A stretch of 64,000 bases of DNA from Pagrus major (Eukaryota > Chordata > Actinopteri > Spariformes > Sparidae), in contig NC_133221.1 of NCBI RefSeq assembly GCF_040436345.1, positions 28,688,008 through 28,752,007 on the forward strand. The letters are read 5' to 3'. The notes below the pieces were generated by a model, which was not told the origin of the DNA, ran no database searches, and saw nothing but the letters and a program-made list of their open reading frames with translations. The first letter of the stretch is position 1, and each line of letters begins with the position of its first letter. Below are positions 37,462-48,400 of this stretch, in pieces. The position numbers and the translations under genes were made by a program.

Positions 37462-38455
37462 CTACTCCTTCCACTTTGGTTTTCTCAATCCTAGAAAGTG
37501 ACAGGTTTTTTTCCAGATGGAAGGGGTCACTACTGATGTTTCTGGGAGATTCTCCTCAGGGACTTGAGCCTCCTCCAGGAGTTCGGGGGCTAGTACATTA
37601 GCGGTGGACTTGCATGGTGTCTCCTCAGGGACTTCAGCCAATGTCAGGCATCCGATTTCAGGGAGTGATTCTTGCTGCTGACATGGCTCATCCTCGCACT
37701 TAATTATCCTCACGTCTGGCTCTCTTGCGAGGAGGGCGATAGTCCTCTCTCTCAGCCTGGAGCTTAGTGGAGAGCTCCTCCAGCTCTCTCACATAAGATC
37801 TCTCCCTCTCTGAGGTGTTTTACTGCAGGACACTGATCTCTGCCATCTTTTCACGAAGGCATGTTGCTCAGCCCTCAAGTTGTTGATCAAACGGCAGTCT
37901 TCTGACACTGTGTTTGTATGAGACTTGACTTCCTGTCCTGACTTCCTTCCTCACGCTGAAGAGTGTTGGCCTGCTGTCTGACAGTGATGACATCAGTTTC
38001 ATATCTTTGGCTGATCTCATGGTGTGAAACGCTGATCTTCTCAAGTTCTTCTTGGAGAAGCCTGTTCTTTTCTCTCTCTGCATGGAGCTCAGCTGTGAAA
38101 TTCTCCTGGCTGAACATATGTGTAACACACTGCTCCTCGTAATCTTTTTGAAGGCGTTTGTGCAGCTGGACTCCATTTTCAAACTCACGCAGAAGGTTGT
38201 CAACCTGCTGTCTGGCATTGATGACATCGGTTTCGTACCTCAGGGTGATCTGGTTGTGTGAAGCTCTGATCCTCTCCAGTTCATCTTGGAGGAGCTTGTT
38301 CCTGTCCTTGTCCACCTGGAGCTCAGCTGTGAACTTGCCTTTGTTGATTTTATGGGACACTTGGAGTTCCTCATAATCTACTTGAAGGTCTGTCTTCTTC
38401 TTTCTCTTTGCAGTATTTCTCACCTGCATGGCAATCTGTGTGTTGCTGAGAGTAA
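37462..38455 (-). pseudogene. Broken coiled-coil gene fragment of a fish multicopy type, interrupted by a LINE
   Basis: The main frame (38455 down to 37887) encodes two tandem coiled-coil repeats of about 65-75 residues. Each contains DYEE(L/Q), K or E then FTAEL, R(N/)K or KNRLLQ(D/E)ELE, and RYETDVI with RQQ. Downstream, another frame (to 37462) encodes an acidic stretch ending in SIWKKTCHFLGLRKPKWKE. Between them are an in-frame stop (VLQ then TAA) and at least one frame change, so the gene is dead or retains only part of its exons. The 5' side is cut where LINE-derived sequence begins (about 38460). I do not recognise the function; the basic WKK..HFLGLRKPK tail recurs in uncharacterised fish proteins from memory. 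Confidence 0.5.
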
Positions 38456-38460
38456 CTGGA

Positions 38461-39990
38461 TCAATGAGCGTGAGAGGGGTCCTGAAGGATCCTGCACGCT
38501 GTCCACAGTGTTTGCTGCTCACACACGGTGGAAAGTGCTCTGACCGGCAGTCCAATGATTTTAGAGCAGATTTTGACTGTGCTCTGCAGGCTTGTCCTGT
38601 TTTGCAGGCTGGTGGAGTGGAACCAGCAGGTGACGGAGAATGTGATGACACTCTCTATGAAGGAGTAATAAAATGTCCGTAGAATGTTCTTATTTGCCCC
38701 AAAAGTGTTGAGCTTCCTCAGGAGATACTGCCGTTGCAGGCATCTCCTGAGTTTCTCCTCAGTGTTGGAGGCAAATTTAAAAAAGTCAAAAATTGTGCCC
38801 AGGTATTTGTACTCTTCCACAAGCTCTACATTCCTCCCGTGGCTTGTGCTGACGGCAGCTGCAGCCAGCTCCCTCTGCTTGCTGGAAAAGGTCACCACCA
38901 TCTCTTTGGTCTTCTCCGTGTTTAACTCCAGGGCGGATCTATCACACCACTCCACAAACACATGCAGCACTGAGCTGTGGTGATGTGAGGGGCCTGAGAG
39001 CAGGGACAGGAGAACTGTGTCATCCGCGTACTTTACCAGATGCCAGTCTGGATGGGTGGACCTGCAGTCATCAGTGTAAAAGATGAAGAGCAGAGGTGAG
39101 AGGACGCAGCCCTGAGGGCAGCCTGTAGAGGTGACCAAGACGTCGGAGAAGGTGTTATTGACCAGCACCCTCTGTGATCTGTTGGTTAGGAAGTCTGTAA
39201 TCCACAGGATCAGCTGGTCGTCCAGGTGGAAGCAGGTGGAGAGTTTCTCTGCTAGGATGTGTGGCTGTAGGGTGTTGAATGCAGAGGAGAAGTCTGCAAA
39301 CAGGAGTCTGGCTGTGGTGTTGGGGTGTTCCAGGTGTTTGTGTACCGTGTCCATGATGAGTGTTTTGGCATCATCAACCCCTCTGCCTGCACGGTACATG
39401 AACTGGAGAGAGTCCATCAGTTGGTCCGTGATGATGTGTCTTTGTATGACCCTCTCCATAGCCTTCATCACAAGAGAGGTGAGAGCCACAGGCCTGAGGT
39501 CGTTCAGAGCTTTGACTGAGCTCTTCTTGGGAATGGGGACCACTGTGGAGTGCTTCCATAGCTGGGGGACTGTCCATGGATCGTTGAAACAGGAGCTGAA
39601 ACACGAATAAGAAGCCGTGTTCTCCTTGGTCCTCCTGAGGGCTCTCACCACCTCCTCCGTGTTGAAGAAGAGTTCAGCTGCTGCAGGCTTGAGGGAGGAG
39701 ATGATTGCTTCTAGCTTGGTGGTGTTGTCTGTCTCGAATCTTGAAAAAAAGGAGTCGAGGTCGTTGGGGAGGGATGCCGGGCTGCTGCCGGCCACCTGGA
39801 TTGTCCTGTGGGTGGAGGGAGGAGTGTTCACAGCAGCCATGTTCTTAAGCCCCTGCCAAACTGAGCGGAGGTTCCCTTGTGTAAAATGTTCCTCCACCTT
39901 GTTCTTATACTTCAGCTTGGCATTTTTTATGGCTCTCTGTTTACCTCCTTTTTTTGCATGTTCATCTGTACTGAATGTACATCTTCTAGT
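38461..39990 (-). mobile_element. Non-LTR retrotransposon (LINE, L2/CR1-like) reverse transcriptase fragment
   Basis: An open frame of 478 codons (39897-38461; open further upstream to about 39990) carries reverse transcriptase motifs: VVPIPKK (about 119), LNDLRPVALTS, FADFSSAFNT (200-209, first catalytic Asp), GCPQGCVLSPLLF (259) and YADD (290-293). The N-terminal endonuclease is missing. The segment expected between VVRALRRTKE and LWKHSTVVPIPKK is much shortened (SYSCFSSCFNDPWT replaces a longer stretch), so it is internally deleted. The C-terminus is cut at RILQDPSHAH, where the coiled-coil pseudogene begins. It is not autonomous. Confidence 0.88.
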
Positions 39991-40775
39991 TCAAATCCTC
40001 TGTTCAATTCTTAAAAAACTGTATTAAAACATCAAGTTTAACACATCAAATGATAATGTCTGTCCATGGCTGTTTATGGTTTTATAATCAAATGTTTGAA
40101 CTTCTCTCATGTTCTCTCTCATGATTTTGGAGAAAGACAGCTGATTGATGACTCTTTTTCCCAAGTTGAATCAGACTGATTCCGTCCAAGATACTAAACC
40201 ACTTTTATTGGACTCAAGAATGTTTAGGCTTTAACCAGAGATAATGCTCATCTTTGAAATGTCAGATATGAAGGAAGCTTTATGAATACGCTTTGGGAAT
40301 GCCCTTCAGTTGAGTGTTAGTGGAGGAAGGCCCAGAATCTTGCCAGATTATTCACAAACTGTGGGGTCACTTAAAAAAAAACTACTTTTTTTTTTCTCTC
40401 TTCCCAACCAGATCTGGGCCAAACTGGATCCATGCTCATAATAACGTTGATGGTTCAAATAGATGGTTTAAAACTTGTCCAGAAATGAAAAGCCTCTGGT
40501 GGATTGGAATGAATGAGAGGGCAGGGGTCAAAATATTTCTCCTCTTAAAGTATTTTTTTGCAACACGGACAGGAAGGTCTTCTTCAGTGAGCTTAGGGTG
40601 GCCAACGCTGCATACAAAATTAACTGTGTCATGCTTTCACACACACTTTCAACATTTGTGATGTTGTCAGAGTTCAGCACATTGATAGTCTACCATCCTG
40701 TGTCAGTTCAGTAAGTCCATGACTCCAGTGCTTTAAGAGTGAGCATTCAATTGATGATGCAAACTGGAAGTTTAT

Positions 40776-41132
40776 TCAGACAGTGAAAGGCTTGCTCTGT
40801 TCCGCTAGCTTGTACGACAGCACGTAGCTAACTTTCGTTGCTGATTCTTGAGTGGTCGGCTGCTGTGTAAATATATTCCGTATGGAAATTAAGCTGGAAC
40901 GCAGTTTCAGGGCTTTGTCTTCTCTTTCCCGTGATGATAAGTTTGCGGCATAATTCGGATGCTTGGTTGAAAAATGTTTCTTAATGTTATATTCCTTGAA
41001 CACCACAATACTCTGCTGGCATATCAAACATACTGCCTTTAAAGCGACACGTGTGATGAAATATTTAGATGTCCATTCGTGGTTAAAAATGCTACATTTA
41101 GAGTCAAGCTTTGTCTTTTTTGAAGCATTCAT
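40776..41132 (-). mobile_element. hAT transposase N-terminal fragment (BED zinc finger, ZBED/GTF2IRD2-like)
   Basis: A 118-codon frame holds a BED-type finger, CLIC then 17 residues to HFSTKH (C-x2-C, H-x4-H), followed by AANLSSREREDKALKLRSSL and the conserved SYVLSYKLAEQSKPF. This is the N-terminus of the hAT-derived ZBED/FAM200/GTF2IRD2 group. The catalytic core and dimerisation domain are absent. Confidence 0.7.
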
Positions 41133-41592
41133 GCCTAATCAATCATGTCATGTCTCCATGTTTATTGTAACTCGAGGTGAATGAACAAGAGTCAACCTGA
41201 GGCCTATTGCCCAATCTAAATGAAGACCGCGCCCTCTGTTAGAATCAAGCGAAATAGCAATACAGACTCAATGTAGTCATTTGCCTCGAGATTCATTTTT
41301 TGGAGATTGTGTTATTTTTTAGAGGATGTGGTGCCGGATTGGGCCGTATTTTGCCCATGAGTGGTTCATAGTATTGGCGAGACGGTGGCAGAAAACTAGG
41401 TGCGGTAAAACAAAATGCATTTTCCAAATACATGGTTAGATGAGTTCGGTGAGGGGCTGGTAAAAATGGGCTGGGTCGACAGGTTACACTGGTTTGTCTT
41501 TACAACTGATAACATGCTTGAGCTTGTATCACCAGAATAACTAATTAACCTTATCACAATTCCGCCATGATCATGTGTTTCTCACATAACAA

Positions 41593-41860
41593 TGATGATA
41601 ATAATAATAATAATGATAATAATAGCTTGGATTTATGTAGTGTTTTTACACAGTATGACAAATGTGACACAAACAAATACATTGAAACAAGTATGAGTGC
41701 CTGCCGGTGAAGCAGAGTTAATAGGGGTTTTAGGCTGTAGTAAACAGGTTGTGTTTGAGGAGTTTTTAAACATGTCCAGAGATGAAGCGTTATGGATGTC
41801 AGCAGGGAGAGCCTTCCAGAGGGTCAGGGCTGCTACCCTAAAGTACATACCTGTATAATC
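41593..41860. repeat. Interspersed repeat fragment, with (ATA/ATG) trinucleotide run
   Basis: An ATAATAATAATA run is followed by GCTTGGATTTATGTAGTGTT, then a conserved piece containing CAGGGAGAGCCTTCCAGAGG. This combination is a frequent dispersed repeat in fish genomes, recognised from memory. Confidence 0.45.
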
Positions 41861-42160
41861 ATGCTTTCAGGCCAAACAGACTTGTTTACCCTGTCTCCCA
41901 TCCTCAGTATATCAGCATTGTTGGTGTCAAAGAATGTGCTCTGTTGTGGAGGAGGCACAAAGTGTGGCAGGTGTTCAAGGGTGTGTATAACTCCAACATT
42001 AACCAGCTCTTCCATTTTGTCAGTGAATCCCAAAAGGCACCCAGATTATAACAGCAACAGGAACACATCGCATTCATAGCCCATACTTCACTGTTTAGGT
42101 GAGTCTGTGAAAAGCTTTGGTGTTGTTTCTATTCTTTGATTAGTTGTTGTGTACTGTCTC

Positions 42161-42262
42161 TAAGGTTGGGTACTGTTGACATTTAAACAGTGACAATACT
42201 AGTACCTGGAATTCAGTACTGGTACCCAACGGTACCTTTTTCTGGTACTCTATGTGTAATAA
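42161..42262. repeat. GGTACC-rich dispersed repeat just upstream of gss copy 2
   Basis: AGGTTGGGTACTGTTGACAT and GTACTGGTACCCAACGGTAC are partly inverted copies of each other (GTTGGGTAC against GTACCCAAC). This resembles a teleost repeat that ends in the same words. It lies within 300 bases of the copy 2 coding start. Confidence 0.45.
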
Positions 42263-42444
42263 CAAAAATTTAATACCAGTTTTTATATTTTTACAGTTCA
42301 TGTGTAAAACAGAGTGACAAAAAATGTATCCGTAGAATAAGTCACAACAGGTGAAGGGCAGTTTTTTGCAGTGCACTCTCAGTTTTCATATTTTCCATTT
42401 GTTTCCTGAAAGGTTGAAGTGTTTCACTCCACAGATCCATCGCG

Positions 42445-45400
42445 ATGCCAACAGAAGTAACTCTCCAGCAGCTGATCACAAATCCTGAAAGACTAAAAAA
42501 TCTAGTGGATGAAGCAAAAGATTTGGCTCTACTACATGGGATTATTATGCGCACACGTGAGACGCCCAATTCATCAGAGGTAGGGGCATCCACATGGATT
42601 TGTCTTTTTGTTTTTCTTGACTGGTCACTTAAAATCACACAAAAAATGATCCAGCAAGGGTGAACATAGCATAAATGGGGTTAACTTTGCCCATTAGAAA
42701 CCCACCCAAGTAGTGTAGATACACAGCAAAGTGTAAGGTGTTGAGGTACTGAGGACTGTTACTGCATATGACTTAAAAGGAAAGCTGCCACAAACAATAA
42801 TATACCACTTGTTTAAAAAAATAAATAAAAAAATCAAGTATTTCTTAAATGATAAAGAATGTGCTCATACATTTACTCCTGTTTTCAGTTGGTAACCTAC
42901 GCTCCGTTCACACTCTTCCCCACACCTGTGCCTGAAGCGGCGTTCCTCCAGGCTCTGGCAGTGCAAACTCACTTCAACACACTGGTAGACAAGATCAGCC
43001 AGGACCCACACTTCCTGGAAGAGGCTCTAGCGAGGTACAAAGGGAGTGTTAGTGGCAGTGTTGGTGATTTGGTAATGCTAAACTTTACATGAACCCCAAT
43101 TTTTTGTAGAAGAGCGTGCAATTCAAAAGTGCAGTGCATAATCACTGATGTATGTTGTTTGATGATTTGTCTCCTTCATGTCACAGTACTATCCAGGCAG
43201 ATGATTTCACTGCTAAGTTGTTTGACATATACAGACATGTGCAGCAGGAAGGTCGGACACAGGTGAGAAACTTGTTTTATAGTTAATGATGTAGAATTTG
43301 AAACAGCATTTTCACTCAAAGAATATAGCACTCAGCCCCGAGCTTGTTGGTTCCTACTGGAGCCTTAAGGCATGAGGAAACACTGAAAAAAATGTTGGTT
43401 GTGTTCAAACATTACGTGCTCCAACAAAGTTTGGGCAGTTTTTGGTACTTTTTGCTACAATGGCCAACAGGCGCTGTGAAGGAGACATCATTTGTAGTGT
43501 AGAACAGGGTTGGTTATGCGGCCCACTGAACATGCCCGGTAGAGTTTCTCCTGCTGGGCCCACGCTGCCTGTAGTATTTACATTGTGATGACATCACAGA
43601 TTTTTAAATCTCTGGGCAAAATTGTAAGCAAATCTGGGCAACAGCCTATATCTAGATCTTTAATATAGCGCGGCAGGGATGACACATTTTTGAAGACTAA
43701 CCCAGAGGTTAGTATCACCCTGGTTCCTTTGACAAAAAGCCTATGGGATTTTTCAGCGTTTTGTTCAGCGAGATAATCTTCACTGATGAACACCACTTTA
43801 GTGATTTTTGAAGCATAAAGCAGAGACTGCCAGAGGCAAAAAGCTAACATTAGGCTGAAACTGAACTACATCGCGGTTGCATGACTTCAATGTCACCACC
43901 ACTAAGCTTCCTACTGCATTATACTATACACACATTTCCATAAACTGATCAACGTACACGTTGTAAAGTTGGAGTAAGAATTGCAAATTAGTGAGATAAA
44001 TTTGTCACACTGACTGAAATTAAACTGATAACACTCCCCAGTGATCAAGATGAGATGACATAGTCTTACATGATTTATTGATCATTGTCATATTTAGATG
44101 CTATGCTACGTTTGTAGTTACATAAGAATATTTGTTCAGCTGGGTCTGCAGTGCTTGATTTTATGAGTGAAGCTGTGAATTGTTTCTTCCTTACAGTCCA
44201 TTGTTGTGGGTCTGATCCGCTCTGACTACATGCTGGATCAAGGGGAGGGCGGGACTTCTTCCCTGAAGCAAATAGAGATCAACACTATTTCTGCTGGTGG
44301 ATTTGGCGTGACTGACCGTCTCCCTGAAGTGCACAGGTATCTGAGAACGTGTAGCAGTGTTTTCATCATTGGTTTGACTCCATTTAACAACGGGAAAGGT
44401 GTGTTGAAATGAATGGTTGATTAAATGGTGAGAACGGTGTCATATGTCACTTTAAATCAACTCACTGTGCTCATTACTCGTTTTTCTATCTGTGATTTCC
44501 GTTTGTACAAAAATACGTCTCTCCCTGATTTGTCAGGCACGTGCTGAGGTCAGTTGGTCTTTTGAAAGAGAGCGAGTGTGTCCAGGATAATAATGACAGG
44601 ACTGCAGGAATGAGCGCCGCTCTCGCCAAGGCCTGGGAGCTCTACGGCCAACAGAAGTAAGTGTAGTGATGGTGGGTGGAGGTCAGAATACTGTATGTGA
44701 CACCAGTGTATCAACAAAATCTCTTGTGTTGAGTTTTTAAAATTACAGCCAGGAATTTTGTTTGTTTGTTTGTTTTATCCAATGTTTTTTCCAGTTCATA
44801 TGAATGTGATTTGGTAAAGCGTTTATGCGACATTAAAACTCAGTGTAAAAACTTGGCCTTAAATTAAAGATGCAATGTGTAGGATTTAGTGGCATCCAGC
44901 AGTGAGGATGCAGATTGCAGCTGTTGCCTCCCTGGTCTGGTGGGTACCAGGGAGAGGTGTGTTCATAAACCCTGCAGCCGTATGTAGAAACAAAGAGGCA
45001 GAAAACTTTAGCTTGCGTTCAGCTTGACTGCAGGATTTATTCTGCAGCGCATGCCTCTAAAGGAGGGGTGCCCAACCTTTTTTGACCCAAGATCTACTTT
45101 TCAAGTAGCCAACCTCCGGAGATCAGCCAGTCCAGTGTCAACATCGCAAACCCACACACATCATTTCCAGCCTGCAGTAACTAACCTCACAACACTTTTT
45201 CTTGTTGTCACACAACCACTAGACATCACATCACAAACCCTCCCTCTGTCAAACACACACACACAGACAAATTCCTCTCACACAGTTGCCAGTTTGCATA
45301 GTGCGCTGTAGCACAAACCAGCTCTCTCTGCTCCTCTCTCTCTCTCTCACACACACACGCCAATCTGCATGATGAGCAATAGCCATGACTGACCTTAATA

Positions 45401-48400
45401 TGAACCAAACAGAAAAATACTGTACTTGGTCTTGATGATTTTCATGTGCGAGAAAGCAGACTCGCACAAATAAGTTGTTCCAAAAAGAGCTGTCAGGTTC
45501 AAGGCACATCTTCTGAGATTGGGATACTTCTCCTCCACCAGTAGTTTCCAGAACACTACATGCTCTCCAGGTTGAGCAGATGTTGATCTGGCTTTGATCT
45601 CAATGTCATTTTGCAATGTCAGAATCTCATCCTCAAGAGCGGAGCTTTCCAAGTCAAAAAGTGATCTGACTTTGGCGGCAATGTCACCAACATCAATACT
45701 TGCACCAAATGGATAACACATATAGCTGGCTACAGGCTCGATGGATGCAAAGTCAGTAAAACGCCTCTCAAACTCTGACGAGATGCTCTGAACATGCTCC
45801 TCATAACGTGCACTGTCACACCTTTACCTTGACGTTGTAGTTCTGCTTGCATGTGAGGGAAATTGCGCAGGTTACCACGCTGCAGCCTGCTTGACATCAG
45901 CTGTAGCTTGCTTTTAAACGTGTTCACTGAACTCATCATGTTGACTACATCTTTTAAATATATAAGGCTATCCGCTGCCTCGAGAAAGGCTTCCTTCACA
46001 ATATCGCCGTCTTTGAATGGCTTCTTGTGTTTAGCAAGGACGTAACTGACGTGATAGGAAGCAATAGTTGCGGCCTTACCCTGGGCCTTCGGTTTGGTGA
46101 AGGTTGACTGCCGTGCTGCGAGCTGTGCTTTCAAATCCCGCACTTTTGTGTCGCGTAAAGGCGTTTTTGCAGGGAAATCCCTCTCGTAGCTCCCGTGTAC
46201 CGTTTTAAAATGCCGCTCCAGATTCCCTTTCTTTGCCAACGACACTGTTGCATTGCAGATCAAACAAACAGGCTCTGAATGAGAATAAACAAAAACATAA
46301 TCTTCCTCCCATTCAGGGTGAAAATGGTAGGTCTTGGCTCATTTCCCCTCAGCCATGTTAACGTTTAGGAGTGCGTAACCGCTCTGATCGCTAGCTGCTA
46401 GCTACTGTTGACAGCTGTCAAGTTCCTGTCATGCATACGCGCCACCGTAGGTTAAACGTGACCTACTTTTTTAAAATACTGTTTTTGTGGACGTGTTTAA
46501 GAGACTGATAGGGTACGCAGGCAAGGACTCGTGATAGGCTGTAGTGTACATTTAATACAAAATATAACACACACACCCCAAAAAACTTTATTTTTTTCAT
46601 TTTTTCCCACACCCCTCGCGGTTGACTTGGGATCAGTCCTGGTTGGGCACTCCTGCTCTAAAGGGTTTCAAGTTCCTCCCCAGCGCTATGCGCCATCTAG
46701 TGACCTGTCTGAGTACTGCGTTAACAAGTAGAGCACAATGAAATTGGCATTTAATCACTATTTGAGACATAATAGAATAAAAAAATATATAGGGGTGTCC
46801 ATTTTTAAACCACATGTCTATTTTTAACCATATTTAACTTCTTTTAACTATGAATTAGACCTTGATCACACACTGAACTGCAGTCTCTATGACTTTTTAA
46901 ACAATTATGAATATTATTATATTCCAATTCTGCCTCCGTCATTCCCCTAAATCATACACACTGCGCCTTTAACATGTTTTAGTATCACAGAGAAAAATCC
47001 CACGCTGTGGGTCGTGTTCTGTGCTGTTTGCATTGATTTGTGTTGTTGCAGCGTGGTTCTAATAGATTTAAGGACAGAATTGAAAGAATTGTTCTTTTGC
47101 TCTAGAAGAACATTGCCAAGAAATCTTATTTGTTCACTTGATTTTATCTTTATCACTGATTAAATAATAATACATCAGTAATTAATGTGATTCTCTTCCT
47201 GCAGGGCAGTAATCCTGTTCCTTGTTGAGGATGTCCAGATCAGCAAACTCACTCATCGCTGCTTGGAGAAAGAGCTGTGGAACAGGTAGGGCCAAAGGAT
47301 TGAAAGGATATATGATGACATCATCAAATGTCACATTTGTTCAACTTTTTCTTTCCGTGCAGGAATATTCCTGCTATCCGCAGAAAGTTTGAGGAGGTGT
47401 CCAGAAGAGGATCACTTGATGATGACAAGAAATTGTTTATGTGCGTATGCATATATTTTTTATTGCTGTCGTTGAATTGTAAATAGTAAAGAGTGATAAT
47501 GGTATGCAGAGTGTTAGTTGACGGAGCAATTTGCAAGACATGGCCAGCATTTTTAATTTAAAAGTTCCAAAAACTAAACTGAACTAAAATTATCAACATA
47601 GTATGAAGAGACAACAGGGTGGAAGATTTCAATGTACTGTGTTGCAGGGATGTCTACTGAAGTTAGTTCTTTGTACCTTAAGAAGTGATAGTCTGAAGTT
47701 TCTCTCATTTACTGAACTAAAAAAAGCAAACTTCATTCAAACTCGACATAAACTAAAGAAAACTCACGATAGCAGTGTTGGTTTGTCTTTCGACAATCAC
47801 CCCATGTTTAACCCACTGCTGATGTCTGACTCTCTTTGGCTTCCCTCCCGCTGCACGCCTCTCCTGTTTACGTCTGCCATGTCTAGTCGTCCCAGAAGTC
47901 ATAGTACTGTTCAGGGCCACTGTAAGGCAAGGCAAGGCAAGTTTATTTGTATAGCACAATTCAGACACAAGGCAACTCAAAGTGCTTTACAGGGCCATAA
48001 AAGTTACATTAAAACAAGTTAAGAAAAAGGAAAGTAGGCTAAAATAGAATATGTTTAAAAGAGACAAGAATAGAACATAAAAGTCACAGTGTTCCGATAT
48101 GTGGCGCATAATAACTGAACGCTGCTTCTCCATGTTTAGTTTTGACTCTACCTGACGATCTCAGAGGTCTGGATGGTTCATAACGTGGCAGCAGATCAGA
48201 AACCATTCAGTGCTTTATAAACCAACAACAGGATTTTGAAATCTATTCTATTCTATTATTCTATACTATTCTATTTATAAATCACCTCCTTACTGTATCC
48301 CGTCTTCAAACTGACCTCAGTCTTGGAGACTGTGCTCAGTCCCAGTTTATCCAGCCGTGTTCACTCTCACATCAGGCTGCCACATCCAGTTGAGCTGGGC

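Larger units (their letters stand above)
34720..42434. other. Spacer between the two gss copies
   Basis: It contains the 3' end of gss copy 1, a miniature element (35.1-35.4 kb), a CTCF-like motif (35.73 kb), a broken coiled-coil gene (37.5-38.5 kb), a LINE fragment (38.5-40.0 kb), a hAT fragment (40.8-41.1 kb) and further repeat pieces (41.6-42.3 kb). No second CCAAT-type promoter like that of copy 1 was recognised before copy 2. The 35.5-37.4 kb part is AT-rich and otherwise featureless. Confidence 0.6.
44864..46972. mobile_element. TTAA-flanked miniature element, split by a nested hAT
   Basis: The left end is TTAAAGATGCAATGTGTAGG and the right end, on the other strand, is TTAAAGGCGCAGTGTGTATG. 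They match at 21 of 25 bases including the following GATTTA. TTAA at both ends suits a TTAA-targeting (piggyBac-type) family, though superfamily is inferred. Without the inserted hAT it is roughly 0.5 kb. It sits in intron 5 counting coding introns, between the exons ending at 44656 and starting at 47205 of gss copy 2. Confidence 0.7.

Noticed and set aside
39131..39610. 159-codon plus-strand frame
   Set aside because: Complement of the LINE reverse transcriptase frame.
47603..48022. 139-codon plus-strand frame within gss copy 2
   Set aside because: It overlaps a dispersed repeat and has no domain; it lies in an intron.
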